The notes beneath the pieces are model-generated. The model searched no databases, was not told the DNA's origin, and saw only the letters and a program-made list of their open reading frames with translations. A DNA stretch of 64,000 nucleotides from Affinibrenneria salicis. GTDB taxonomy: Bacteria > Pseudomonadota > Gammaproteobacteria > Enterobacterales > Enterobacteriaceae. A program made the translations under genes and the position numbers. Positions 28,597 through 37,013 of the stretch are shown piece by piece (the stretch's first letter is position 1; each line of letters starts with the position of its first letter). The DNA lies in assembly GCF_008710095.1 (NCBI RefSeq), contig NZ_VYKJ01000006.1, positions 248,001 through 312,000 on the forward strand, read 5' to 3'.

Positions 28597-28808
28597 CGCC
28601 GCGTCTCCGGCGCGCTTCCGGCCACCGGGCGCAGCGGCGTCAGGCGCACCGTCACCGGCGGGACGTCCGCGCCAAAGGTGGCGGCGGCGAACGCGCACAG
28701 CGACTCGGCCCGCGCGGCGCAGTCCGCCAGCACCGGCAGCAGCGCCTGCTGCTGCGCGGGCGTCAGCGCCCCGGCCAGACTCAACCGGTGGGAGAGTGAT
28801 TTATTCAT
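28593..28808 (-). CDS. AtzG-like small accessory subunit of the amidase
   Basis: A 71-codon gene with AGGAGA 7 nt before its ATG (28808). It lies 25 bp after the binding-protein gene and overlaps the amidase start by 4 bp. The product is mostly helical (SLAGALTPAQQQALLPVLAD then ARAESLCAFAAAT) and ends in a proline-rich arm (LTPLRPVAGSAPETRR). That layout resembles AtzG/GatC/DUF4089 partners, which wrap an amidase and stabilise it. Sequence similarity is weak, so the assignment rests on size, shape and coupling. Confidence 0.6.
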   Translation of the reverse strand: MNKSLSHRLSLAGALTPAQQQALLPVLADCAARAESLCAFAAATFGADVPPVTVRLTPLRPVAGSAPETRR

Positions 28809-28833
28809 TGCAGGTCTCCTGTCTGGCCGGGGT

Positions 28834-29844
28834 TCACTGCGCCGCGTCGATCGCTTCTTTCGCGCGCGTCGCCAGATCGACATTGACGTTGTTTTCATAC
28901 GACGTCGCCGGCGACGGGTAGGCTTTGATATTTTTCGCGTACAGCGCAATGTTCATATTGTTGTCCCAGGCGGCTTTAGACACCAGCGCGTGATCCGGGT
29001 AGCCCTTCGCGTCGATGCCGCGCTGCACCGCCTGGCGCACCAGATCCGGCGGCAGGTTGGGGAAATATTTGCAGGCGATCTCCACCGCGCGATCGACGTT
29101 GGCGTAAATGAAGCGCGATGCCTGCTCGAACGCGGTGACCACGCCCTGCGCCGCCTGCGGATGGCTATCGATATACGCCTGCGTGGTGGTCAGGCTGGAA
29201 AAAGCGAACGGATACCAGTCTCTGTTGGCCGAGAACGAGTAAACCGCGTGCAGGCCGTTTTGCCGTTCGGCCATGGTCACTTGCGGTTCCGCCGCCAGCG
29301 CGTAATCCGCCCGGCCGGCCGCCACCGCCGGGATCTCGTTGCCGATGGCCACATGCACCAGCCGGACGTCGCTCAGCTTCTGCTGTTTGATCAGGTAGCT
29401 CATAAAGGCCCAGGTGGTATCCGGCTGGGGGCTGGTGACCACCCGTTTGCCGGACAGCAGCCCCAGGTTATCCTGCAGCGAGGCGGGATCCTTGCCGAAG
29501 ATAAAGATGGTGGGCGCATTCTGCACGCTGGCCACCACCACGCCGCCGCCGCCGTTTTCGCGCGATTTGGGCACGAAGACCGGGTCCTGGATGGAAAAGT
29601 CGGCCGAGCCGCCGAACACCGCGGCCCATGACTGCGCGCCGCCGCCGCCGGTGCTGATTTTGACTGCAACGCCCTGTTGCTTAAAGAACCCTTGTTCTTG
29701 CGCCACATATAGCGGCAGGTAGAGCAGCGACTGGAAAGCCTGATTGATGCGCACCGGCGTTTCCGCCGCCAGACTGATGCCGGATACCAGAGAACTAAAC
29801 AGCGCCGCCAGCAGCGCGGCGCGCTTTACGGTTAACGTTTTCAT
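28834..29844 (-). CDS. ABC transporter substrate-binding protein, NMT1/SsuA-like
   Basis: 336 residues. A Sec signal peptide (MKTLTVKRAALLAALFSSLV, cleavage near SLAA/ET at residue 27) precedes an NMT1-type type 2 binding fold: PLYVAQEQGFFKQQGVAVKI, then GGSADFSIQDP and LSGKRVVTSPQP. It is the periplasmic part of the ABC system encoded just upstream in the operon; its start lies 1 nt after the permease stop. The substrate is unknown but is probably the amide or nitrile handled by the two hydrolases. Confidence 0.88.
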   Translation of the reverse strand: MKTLTVKRAALLAALFSSLVSGISLAAETPVRINQAFQSLLYLPLYVAQEQGFFKQQGVAVKISTGGGGAQSWAAVFGGSADFSIQDPVFVPKSRENGGGGVVVASVQNAPTIFIFGKDPASLQDNLGLLSGKRVVTSPQPDTTWAFMSYLIKQQKLSDVRLVHVAIGNEIPAVAAGRADYALAAEPQVTMAERQNGLHAVYSFSANRDWYPFAFSSLTTTQAYIDSHPQAAQGVVTAFEQASRFIYANVDRAVEIACKYFPNLPPDLVRQAVQRGIDAKGYPDHALVSKAAWDNNMNIALYAKNIKAYPSPATSYENNVNVDLATRAKEAIDAAQ

Positions 29845-29845
29845 G

Positions 29846-30682
29846 TCATTTCCTGTCCCACGAGAGAATTAAGCGTTCTGACAACGCCACCAGACTGTTG
29901 AAAATCAACATCATCACCATCACCAGCACGATGCCCGCCAGGACAATATTCATGCCGAAATTGGAACTGCCCAGCAGGATCATGTGGCCGACGCCGCTGT
30001 CTGAAGAGATGTATTCGCCGACGATCGCGCCCACCAGGGCAAAACCGACGTTCAGCCGCAGACCGGACAGCACCCACAGCATGGCGGACGGCACCACCAG
30101 CTTGCAAAAAATGGTGCCGCGCCCGGCGTCAAACGATCGCAGCAGGTTAATCAGATCCGGGTCGGTGCGCATCGCGCCCTTGTAGGAGGTGGTCAGCGAG
30201 ACGACCACGCAGGAAAAGGCGACAATCACCACCTTCGACAGCATGTCGGTGCCGAACCAGATGATGGTAATCGGCGCGATGGCCAGCACCGGAATGGCGC
30301 CGATGGCGGCGATAAAGGGCGCCGCCAGATCGGAGATAAAGCGCGAGTACCACAGCAGTAGCCCCAGCGCCGAACCGCCCAGCGCGCCGACCGCGAAGCC
30401 GATGACCGTTTCCAGCGTGGTGACCCGAATATCGACCCATAACTCGCCGGAATGAAAACGAGTCACCAGCACATCCCAGACCATCGACGGGCTGGCGAAC
30501 AGGAACTGACTGATGCGGCCGTAGCGTACGCCGAGCTCCCAACTGGCCAGCAGGCCGGCGACGATGACGAACTGCAGGAACAGCAGCGTATAGCGGCGCG
30601 TCGCCGGCGAGCGAAAAAAGGCTTCGCGCGGACCGCGCGAGCGCGGCGCGGTGACTGTTTCACGTGGTAAAACCCTGTTCAT
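29846..30682 (-). CDS. ABC transporter permease (SsuC/TauC family)
   Basis: 278 residues. A basic, cytosolic N-terminus of about 30 residues is followed by six transmembrane helices. The EAA-type coupling loop LLRSFDAGRGTIFCKLVVPSA is near residues 187-207. The family carries nitrate, sulfonates, taurine and pyrimidine precursors. Its gene lies between the ATPase and the binding protein; the last base of its stop is 1 nt from the next ATG. Confidence 0.87.
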   Translation of the reverse strand: MNRVLPRETVTAPRSRGPREAFFRSPATRRYTLLFLQFVIVAGLLASWELGVRYGRISQFLFASPSMVWDVLVTRFHSGELWVDIRVTTLETVIGFAVGALGGSALGLLLWYSRFISDLAAPFIAAIGAIPVLAIAPITIIWFGTDMLSKVVIVAFSCVVVSLTTSYKGAMRTDPDLINLLRSFDAGRGTIFCKLVVPSAMLWVLSGLRLNVGFALVGAIVGEYISSDSGVGHMILLGSSNFGMNIVLAGIVLVMVMMLIFNSLVALSERLILSWDRK

Positions 30683-30701
30683 GAGCGGCCTCGTCGGGAA
30701 A

Positions 30702-31487
30702 TCAGGTCAGCAGCGCAGGTTCGCTGCCGATACTGCGCCAGATTTGTTCATAGTAGTCATTAAAGCGCGGCGACAGGCGTCGCTCCGGGATCGACAGGCT
30801 TTCGGTTTGCAGATCGATCGCAATCTCATGCACGATCTCGCCTGGCCGCGCCTTCATCACGTACACCCGATCGGAGAGCGTCACGGCCTCTTCGATATCG
30901 TGAGTAATGAAGATCACCGTTTTCTTTTGCTGTTTCACCACGCTGAGCAGTTCGCTTTCCAGCGCGATTTTGAGCGGATAGTCGAGCGCCTTGTAGGCTT
31001 CATCCATCAGGATGATTTCCGGGTTGGTCACCATGGTGCGCATCAGAGCCGCGCGTTGGCGCATACCGCCCGACAGCTGGGAAGGGTACTTATTTTCATA
31101 GCCCTGCATGTGGTAACGCTCAAACAGCTCGCCCGCCCGCCGGCGCGCCTCGCGTTTCGGCGTACCGCGCACCTCAAGACCGAGAATGACGTTCTCCATC
31201 ACCGTGCGCCAGGGAAACAGCAGATCCTTCTGCAGCACATAACCCAATTCGGCTGAGGGGCTGCCGGTGGTTTCTCGCTCTTTGATCAGGATGTCGCCGT
31301 TATCCGGCGCCAGCAGGCCGGTAATGATATTAAACAGCGTCGATTTGCCGCAGCCGCTCGGGCCGACAAACGAAACGAACTCATTGGCGTGGGCGTGAAA
31401 ATGCAAGTTATGCAGCGCGGTAAAGGTCGCGCCGCCGGCCGGGTAGCTTTTCCCGATGCCGATAGCCTGCAGTACTTTTTTTTTCAT
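30702..31487 (-). CDS. ABC transporter ATP-binding protein (SsuB/TauB family)
   Basis: 261 residues. Walker A GPSGCGKST, signature LSGGMRQRAALMRTM, Walker B IILMDEAYKALDYP (with DEA in place of the usual DEP) and the H-loop FITHDIEEAV are present. It begins within the nitrilase stop (ATGA at 31484-31487), so uptake and hydrolysis are translationally coupled. It powers the permease that follows. Confidence 0.9.
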   Translation of the reverse strand: MKKKVLQAIGIGKSYPAGGATFTALHNLHFHAHANEFVSFVGPSGCGKSTLFNIITGLLAPDNGDILIKERETTGSPSAELGYVLQKDLLFPWRTVMENVILGLEVRGTPKREARRRAGELFERYHMQGYENKYPSQLSGGMRQRAALMRTMVTNPEIILMDEAYKALDYPLKIALESELLSVVKQQKKTVIFITHDIEEAVTLSDRVYVMKARPGEIVHEIAIDLQTESLSIPERRLSPRFNDYYEQIWRSIGSEPALLT

Positions 31488-32398
31488 CGCGCGTCTCCCT
31501 GCGGATCGCTGTGTCGGCTCTGTACGGTCAGCACCGACGGTTCGGCGCTGACTGGCACATAGTCTTTCAGAAAGTGATAGCCGATATAACCCACGCTGCG
31601 CGCCCGTACGATCTCCGCCTGAATATCGACCGTCGCCAGCGCCAGGCCGGCCGCCGGCCCGGTATCCGCGACGATGCGGCCAAGCGGGTCGATAATCCGG
31701 CTATGGCCGTGATAGTGCAGATTGCCGTGCTGGCCGAACAGGTTGGATTCCACCATCCAGCACTGGTTTTCCAGCGCCCGCGTCCGGCCAAACAGGGTGT
31801 AGGCGTCCACCATCGCGTCCTCTTCTCCGTCGTTGCCGTCGCCGGCATAGCCCCAGGCGGTCGGCATAATCATGATGTCGGCGCCCTGCAGCGCCAGCTG
31901 GCGGGTGCTCTCCGGAAAGACCTTGTCGTAGCAGATCAACATGCCGATGCGCCCCAGCGGGGTATCGAACACCGGGAAGCGCCGGCCGGGATAGTAGACG
32001 TGTTTCTCATCGCCCGGCTGATGTACCTTGCGGTAACGGCCCAGCAGGCCCTGCGGACCGAGCAGCACGGCGGTGTTGAACAGTACCTCGGCCCGCACGG
32101 GGTGGCGCTCGGTCATGCCGATCACCGCGTATAGCCCGAGCTGACGCAGCAACGCGCCGATCCGCCGCAGGCTGGCGCTGTTGTCCACCACCTCGGCCTG
32201 AGCGAATTGCCAACTGACGTTATCGGCATTCCAGCTCAGGGTATCGGTGAGGTAACCTTGCAGAATCTGTTCAGGAAACACCACCAGCTGCGCGCCGTCG
32301 CGGGCGGCCTGGCTCAGGTAGTCGAGAATGTTGTCCAGATTGCGTTTTTTGTCGTAAAACGCCGGCATGGCGACCGTGGCGAGGATCAATGAACTCAT
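31484..32398 (-). CDS. Nitrilase-superfamily carbon-nitrogen hydrolase
   Basis: 304 residues. The catalytic triad is Glu43 (VFPEQILQG), Lys124 (RYRKVHQPG) and Cys156 (LICYDKVFPE). The blocks ALQGADIMIMPTAWG and RTRALENQCWMVESN are those of amidase-type members (N-carbamoyl amino acid amidohydrolase, aliphatic amidase) rather than true nitrilases. It is the first gene of the seven-gene minus operon and hydrolyses an amide or ureido bond in the imported compound; the exact substrate cannot be read. A TTAACGTTAA palindrome (32421-32430) lies 23 nt upstream of the start. Confidence 0.87.
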   Translation of the reverse strand: MSSLILATVAMPAFYDKKRNLDNILDYLSQAARDGAQLVVFPEQILQGYLTDTLSWNADNVSWQFAQAEVVDNSASLRRIGALLRQLGLYAVIGMTERHPVRAEVLFNTAVLLGPQGLLGRYRKVHQPGDEKHVYYPGRRFPVFDTPLGRIGMLICYDKVFPESTRQLALQGADIMIMPTAWGYAGDGNDGEEDAMVDAYTLFGRTRALENQCWMVESNLFGQHGNLHYHGHSRIIDPLGRIVADTGPAAGLALATVDIQAEIVRARSVGYIGYHFLKDYVPVSAEPSVLTVQSRHSDPQGDAR

Positions 32399-32543
32399 AG
32401 TTACCTCTGCGAGGTGGGCATTAACGTTAAATTGAGGTTAAATTCTCTTTTAGGCAAATATATTTTTCTTATAATAAAAATATCGATAATATATGAAAAT
32501 CCCGCAGGGACAGTGCGCCTCACTCAGACGATGAAGGGAAAGC

Positions 32544-33230
32544 ATGAAGACGACGAAACAGCATGAAACCACCGGCCTCGGGTCGGCGTTGACCAACGAA
32601 AAGGATTTCGGCGCGCGCATTAAAGCGATCCGCATGGCGCGTAATTACACGCTGGATCAGTTGGCGGAGATGAGCACGGTCTCGATTTCCACGCTATCGA
32701 AGATAGAGAACGGCCAGGTGTCGGCGTCTTTCGATACCATTGCCAAAATTGCCGGCGCCTTTGACTATTCCCTCGCCGAGCTGTTTTCCGCGCGGCTGCC
32801 GGCGGCCGCGCCGGCGTCGCCCGGCGTGACCGGAAGGCGGACGTTTACCCGGGCCGGTAAGGGGCTGGTGTTCAGCAGCGCCTGGTATCGTTACGATGTG
32901 CACGCCACCGAGCTGCTGGCGAAGGGCATGATCCCGGTACTGATGGATATCAGGGCGCGCGAGGTGCCGCCGCGCGCCGACTGGTCGATGCACGAGGGGG
33001 AAGAGTTTATCTATGTGCTGGAGGGCTGCGTAATGCTGCATACTGCGTATTATGCGCCGCTGACGCTCAACCGGGGCGACAGCGCCTATATCGACAGCAC
33101 CATGTCGCACGCGTTCGTCTCGCTGAGCGAGGGCGAGGCGCGACTGCTGTCCATCTGCCTGACGGAAGAGATCGATTTTTCCGATATGACCGTCGGCCGC
33201 GCGGCGGCGATGACGCGCGACGGCGCTTAG
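32544..33230 (+). CDS. XRE-family regulator with C-terminal cupin
   Basis: 228 residues. The N-terminal helix-turn-helix of the XRE type (IKAIRMARNYTLDQLAEMS, STLSKIENGQVSASFDTIAKIA, about residues 28-70) is joined to a cupin domain (about 135-205) with HEGEEFIYVLEGCV and the second block LNRGDSAYIDSTMSH. Regulators of this build sense small ligands and control the adjacent catabolic operon. It is divergent from the nitrilase operon across a 145-bp AT-rich promoter, and its last 4 bases overlap the stop of the convergent permease gene. It could control both flanking clusters. Confidence 0.88.
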   Translation: MKTTKQHETTGLGSALTNEKDFGARIKAIRMARNYTLDQLAEMSTVSISTLSKIENGQVSASFDTIAKIAGAFDYSLAELFSARLPAAAPASPGVTGRRTFTRAGKGLVFSSAWYRYDVHATELLAKGMIPVLMDIRAREVPPRADWSMHEGEEFIYVLEGCVMLHTAYYAPLTLNRGDSAYIDSTMSHAFVSLSEGEARLLSICLTEEIDFSDMTVGRAAAMTRDGA

Positions 33231-34159
33231 CGCTCGCCGCGGAACCAGGCCTCGCCCAGCGCATTGGGCAGTCTGGCGTGGCGGCCGAACAGCAGCAGCG
33301 CCAGCATCACGGCGGCGAAAGGCAACATCTGGATCACGTCGGTGGGAATATCGACGCCGGCGACCTGCAGCGCGGTGGTCAGCGACAGGCAGCAGCCGAA
33401 CAGCGTCGCGCCGCCCAGCACCCACAGCGGGCGGCCGCGCGCCAGCATCGCCAGCACAATGCCGATAAAGCCGCTGCCGTTGGTCATAAACGGCACGAAC
33501 AGGCCGGCGCCGACATTGGCCATATAGGCGCCGCCCAGTCCGGCCAGCAGGCCGGTGATCAGCACCGCCACGCTGCGGGTGCGCAGTACGTCGACGCCGG
33601 CCGAATCCAGCGCCGCCGGCTTATCGCCCGCCGCCTGCAGCCAGAGACCGAAATTGCTGTTGCGGTAAATCAGCGCCAGCAGCGCGACGGCGCCCAGCGA
33701 CAGATAGACGATCGGCGGCTGGTTAAATAGCGCGCGGCCGACGACCGGGATATCCGCCAGCCCGGGAATCGGCAATGGTTCGATGCTGTTGAGGCGCGGG
33801 TAGGTGCGGCTGAACTGGAAGTGGTGCAGCAGCGCGGTCGCCCCCTCTGCGCCCAGCGTAAGCGCGATGCCAATCACAATCTGATTCAGACCCAGCCAGA
33901 CGCAGCAGATCATCATCAGCGCCGCCACCAGCAGGCCGCCGCCGGCGCCGCCGATAAAGCCCAGCGCCGGCGAGTCGCTCTGCCACGCCACGTAAAAGCC
34001 GAGCCAGGCGCCGGTCAGCATCATTCCCTCCAGACCGATGTTCAGGACGCCGGCCTTTTCGGAAATCTGCTCGCCCAGACCGGCCAGCAGCAGAGGAATG
34101 CCCGACGCCACCACGCCGACCAACAGAGAGGTAAGAAACGCCTGGGTAAAGAGATCCAT
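33227..34159 (-). CDS. Nucleoside/simple-sugar-type ABC permease (YufQ/NupQ type)
   Basis: 310 residues with about eight helices of the BPD_transp_2 family. GEQISEKAGVLNIGLEGMMLTGAW is the hallmark motif of YufQ-like permeases in BMP-type nucleoside importers. It works with the second permease, the double ATPase and the BMP lipoprotein-like binder upstream. It begins 2 nt after the first permease stop and its own stop overlaps the regulator gene. Confidence 0.88.
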   Translation of the reverse strand: MDLFTQAFLTSLLVGVVASGIPLLLAGLGEQISEKAGVLNIGLEGMMLTGAWLGFYVAWQSDSPALGFIGGAGGGLLVAALMMICCVWLGLNQIVIGIALTLGAEGATALLHHFQFSRTYPRLNSIEPLPIPGLADIPVVGRALFNQPPIVYLSLGAVALLALIYRNSNFGLWLQAAGDKPAALDSAGVDVLRTRSVAVLITGLLAGLGGAYMANVGAGLFVPFMTNGSGFIGIVLAMLARGRPLWVLGGATLFGCCLSLTTALQVAGVDIPTDVIQMLPFAAVMLALLLFGRHARLPNALGEAWFRGER

Positions 34160-34161
34160 CG

Positions 34162-35250
34162 TCAGTTCCTTTTCGCCGCGCGGCGGCGCTCAATCAGTTC
34201 GAACAGGGCGAGAACCATCAACAGGATGGCGACGGTCACCAGGGTGAAGAAGTTAGGCACGCCCAGCATGCGCGCGGCGCTCTCGCCGCCAATCGACAGA
34301 ATGGAAAAGGCGAATACGAACAGCAGCGTGGCGTAGCCGTTGAAGCGGGCCAGGAAGACCAGCGGCACGACGGTCAGACTGTAGGCCGGGTTCCAGTCGG
34401 CGCGCACGTTGCCCTGAATGCCCAGCACTTCAACCGCGCCGGCCAGGCCGGCCAGCGCGGCGGAGAGCGCGAACACGGCGAGGGTCAGGCGGGTAACCGG
34501 CAAGCCGGCGTGCAGCGCCGCGCGCGGGCTGGCGCCCACCACGCGCAGCTGCAGGCCGAATGCGGTGCGCGTCATCATCAGGTGCACCGCCACGATCGTC
34601 GCGATGCCGATCAGCAGCCCGCTGGAAATATGGCTGCCGGGCAGCGGCGGCAGGCGGCTGGCGATATCGAGCGTGCGGGTCTGCGGCACGGTGGTCGTCG
34701 GATCGAGAAACACCAGTTTCACCAGTACGTTGGCGAACGAGATGCCCAGCAGGGACATCATCATGGTAGTGATGATCTCATTGATCTGGTGGCGGGCCTT
34801 AAGGATACCCGGCAGCAGCGCCCAGATCGCGCCGATCAGCATGCCGACCGTCATGCAGGCCAGCAGCGTCAGCCAGGCCGGCAGCCAGCTAATCAGCCAG
34901 GGCGCGCAGGCCGCGGCCAGCACCGCGCCGAGCACAAACTGGCCGTCGCCGCCCAGATTCCAGATACCGGCGCGGAAGGCGACGATCAGGCTGGCGGCGA
35001 TCAGCAGCAGCGGCCCCATGCGGGTCAGGGTGGCCTGGATGCCGGAGGGGGTCAGCAGGCCTTTATGCACCACGTAACCGTAATAAGTCAGCGGATTGAC
35101 GCCCATCAACAACAGGATGGCGCCGGTGATCATCAGCGCGATCGCGATCGGCCCGATCGAAAACGCCATCCCGCTTAGCCAGCGGGCGGCGGGCGGCCGC
35201 CGCGGCTGTATGAGATCCGCTTCGGGGGTATTGCTCTGACTGCTTGTCAT
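34162..35250 (-). CDS. Nucleoside/simple-sugar-type ABC permease (YufP/NupP type)
   Basis: 362 residues. It is the larger permease partner, with about nine to ten helices; FRAGIWNLGGDGQFVLGAVLA is the conserved motif near residue 89. It overlaps the ATPase gene by 4 bp and heads the pair of permease genes. A cytosolic N-terminal tail of about 25 residues contains an Arg/Pro-rich patch. Confidence 0.88.
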   Translation of the reverse strand: MTSSQSNTPEADLIQPRRPPAARWLSGMAFSIGPIAIALMITGAILLLMGVNPLTYYGYVVHKGLLTPSGIQATLTRMGPLLLIAASLIVAFRAGIWNLGGDGQFVLGAVLAAACAPWLISWLPAWLTLLACMTVGMLIGAIWALLPGILKARHQINEIITTMMMSLLGISFANVLVKLVFLDPTTTVPQTRTLDIASRLPPLPGSHISSGLLIGIATIVAVHLMMTRTAFGLQLRVVGASPRAALHAGLPVTRLTLAVFALSAALAGLAGAVEVLGIQGNVRADWNPAYSLTVVPLVFLARFNGYATLLFVFAFSILSIGGESAARMLGVPNFFTLVTVAILLMVLALFELIERRRAAKRN

Positions 35251-36833
35251 GTTATTCCACTCATCAGTTTACCGACCTGCCGTCTGGCGTCGTCGCCATT
35301 GGCGACATGGCCGACGATCCGCCCCTGCGACATCACCGCGATGTTGTCGGCCAGTTCGATGATCTCTTCCAGATCGGTTGAAATCAGCAGCACGGCGATG
35401 CCGCTGTCCGCCGCCTCGCGAATGCGGCGGCGGGCGGCGATACTGTTGTGCAGATCCAGCCCCCAGGTGGGTTTGGCGAAGATGACCGCGCGGGCGCGCC
35501 CGGACAGCTCGCGCGCCAGCATCACTTTTTGGATATTGCCGCCGGATAGCGTGCCGCAGGCGGTTTCTATGCCGGGCGTGCGCACATCGAACCGCCGCAC
35601 CAGTCGTCGGGCGTAAGCTGCGATGCTGGCCGATTGCTCAATGCCGCGCCGCCAGAACGGCGCTTCGCCGATCTGCTTTAGCACCATGTTCAGCGCCACG
35701 GAAAAACGGCCGACGGTGCCTTCGCCGAGCCGATCGTCGGTCACGTAGCGCAGCCCGAGCCGGCGCCGTTCGCCGGGGCTCATCGCTTCGATGGCGATGC
35801 CCTGCAGGTAAATACGCCCTGCGTTCAGCGGCCGCTGCCCGGCAAGGCATTCGGCCAGCTGTTTCTGTCCGTTGCCGTCGATGCCGGCGATGCCGAGTAT
35901 TTCGCCCGGCCGGATTTTCAGCGCGACCTGAGAGACGGCGATGTCGCCTTCCGTCACGCTCAGCGACAGTATTTCCAGCAGCGGCTTGTCGCGTGAAAAA
36001 TCGCGCCGGGCGGGGCGGGCGGAGGCGGCGAGGGGCGGCGGGTTCGTCGCGCCGTCGCCGTTTGCGTCAGCGGGCGCATCCAGATCGAACATTAACCCGA
36101 CCACCTGACGCGTGGCGCTGGCGGTATCCAGCGTCTTCAGACGCGCCGGCGGGAGCTCGCCCACCTTGCGCCCCATCCTCAGCACGGAGATGCGGTCGCC
36201 GTAGGCCAGCGCTTCGTTCAGTTTGTGCGTAATGAATACCACCGCCAGCCCCTGCGCCACCAGACGTCGCATCAGCGCGCCCAGCTCCTGTGCGTTGTCG
36301 GGGGTCAGCATTGCGGTGGCCTCATCGAGAATCAATAAACGGCTGCCGCGCAGCAGGGCGCGCACGATTTCCGCCTGCTGCAGCTCGCCGAGCGACAGGC
36401 TGCCGGCCAGACTCATGGGATTGACGCTGACGCCGATCTGCGCCGAGACGCGGCGAATCTCATTGGCCCAGCGTTTGCGATCCGGCCGTTTCCACCAGAC
36501 GGCGCCGAGCGCCAGGTTTTCCGCCACCGTCAGGCTGGGCACCATCATCGAATGCTGGAATACGGTGCCGATGCCCAGCTGTAGCGCCCGCCGGGGAGAC
36601 ATAATGGTTTGACGCCGGCCGTTAATCAGGATCTCGCCCTCGTCCGGCCGCAGCAGTCCGGATAGCATGCCGACCAGCGTGGACTTGCCGGCGCCGTTTT
36701 CGCCCAGCAGGACGTGCACCTCGCCGGGCCACAGATCAAGACTCACGCGCTCATTGGCCAGGATGCCCGGAAAGCGTTTTGACAGGTTGCGGATCGCCAC
36801 CAGCGGTTCGGCGGCGTGATGAACATCGGTCAT
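35247..36833 (-). CDS. Double-domain ABC ATPase (YufO/NupO type)
   Basis: 528 residues with two ABC cassettes, as in sugar and nucleoside importers of this class. Cassette 1 has Walker A GENGAGKST, signature LSLGELQQAEI and Walker B LLILDEATAML. Cassette 2 has a degenerate P-loop GIDGNGQKQ and signature LSGGNIQKVML with the variant Walker B AVIFAKPTWGLD (no DEP), the usual asymmetry. Linker residues about 250-275 are Ala/Asp-rich. A 180-bp gap separates it from the binding-protein gene. Confidence 0.9.
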   Translation of the reverse strand: MTDVHHAAEPLVAIRNLSKRFPGILANERVSLDLWPGEVHVLLGENGAGKSTLVGMLSGLLRPDEGEILINGRRQTIMSPRRALQLGIGTVFQHSMMVPSLTVAENLALGAVWWKRPDRKRWANEIRRVSAQIGVSVNPMSLAGSLSLGELQQAEIVRALLRGSRLLILDEATAMLTPDNAQELGALMRRLVAQGLAVVFITHKLNEALAYGDRISVLRMGRKVGELPPARLKTLDTASATRQVVGLMFDLDAPADANGDGATNPPPLAASARPARRDFSRDKPLLEILSLSVTEGDIAVSQVALKIRPGEILGIAGIDGNGQKQLAECLAGQRPLNAGRIYLQGIAIEAMSPGERRRLGLRYVTDDRLGEGTVGRFSVALNMVLKQIGEAPFWRRGIEQSASIAAYARRLVRRFDVRTPGIETACGTLSGGNIQKVMLARELSGRARAVIFAKPTWGLDLHNSIAARRRIREAADSGIAVLLISTDLEEIIELADNIAVMSQGRIVGHVANGDDARRQVGKLMSGIT

Positions 36834-37013
36834 AAAATCCCCGGTTGATGCGTTCCGGCGCGCGCCTGTTCAACTGCCGCGCTCATTTTTATAGCCACTT
36901 GATATCAATACTCTATTCGTCACGTTCAGCGCGCGCCGCCGCTATTACCCGCCGGCGCCGGCATCGCTTGTCGTCCACGCGACGGACGGGAGGCCTTCTC
37001 AGGACGCCGTTTG

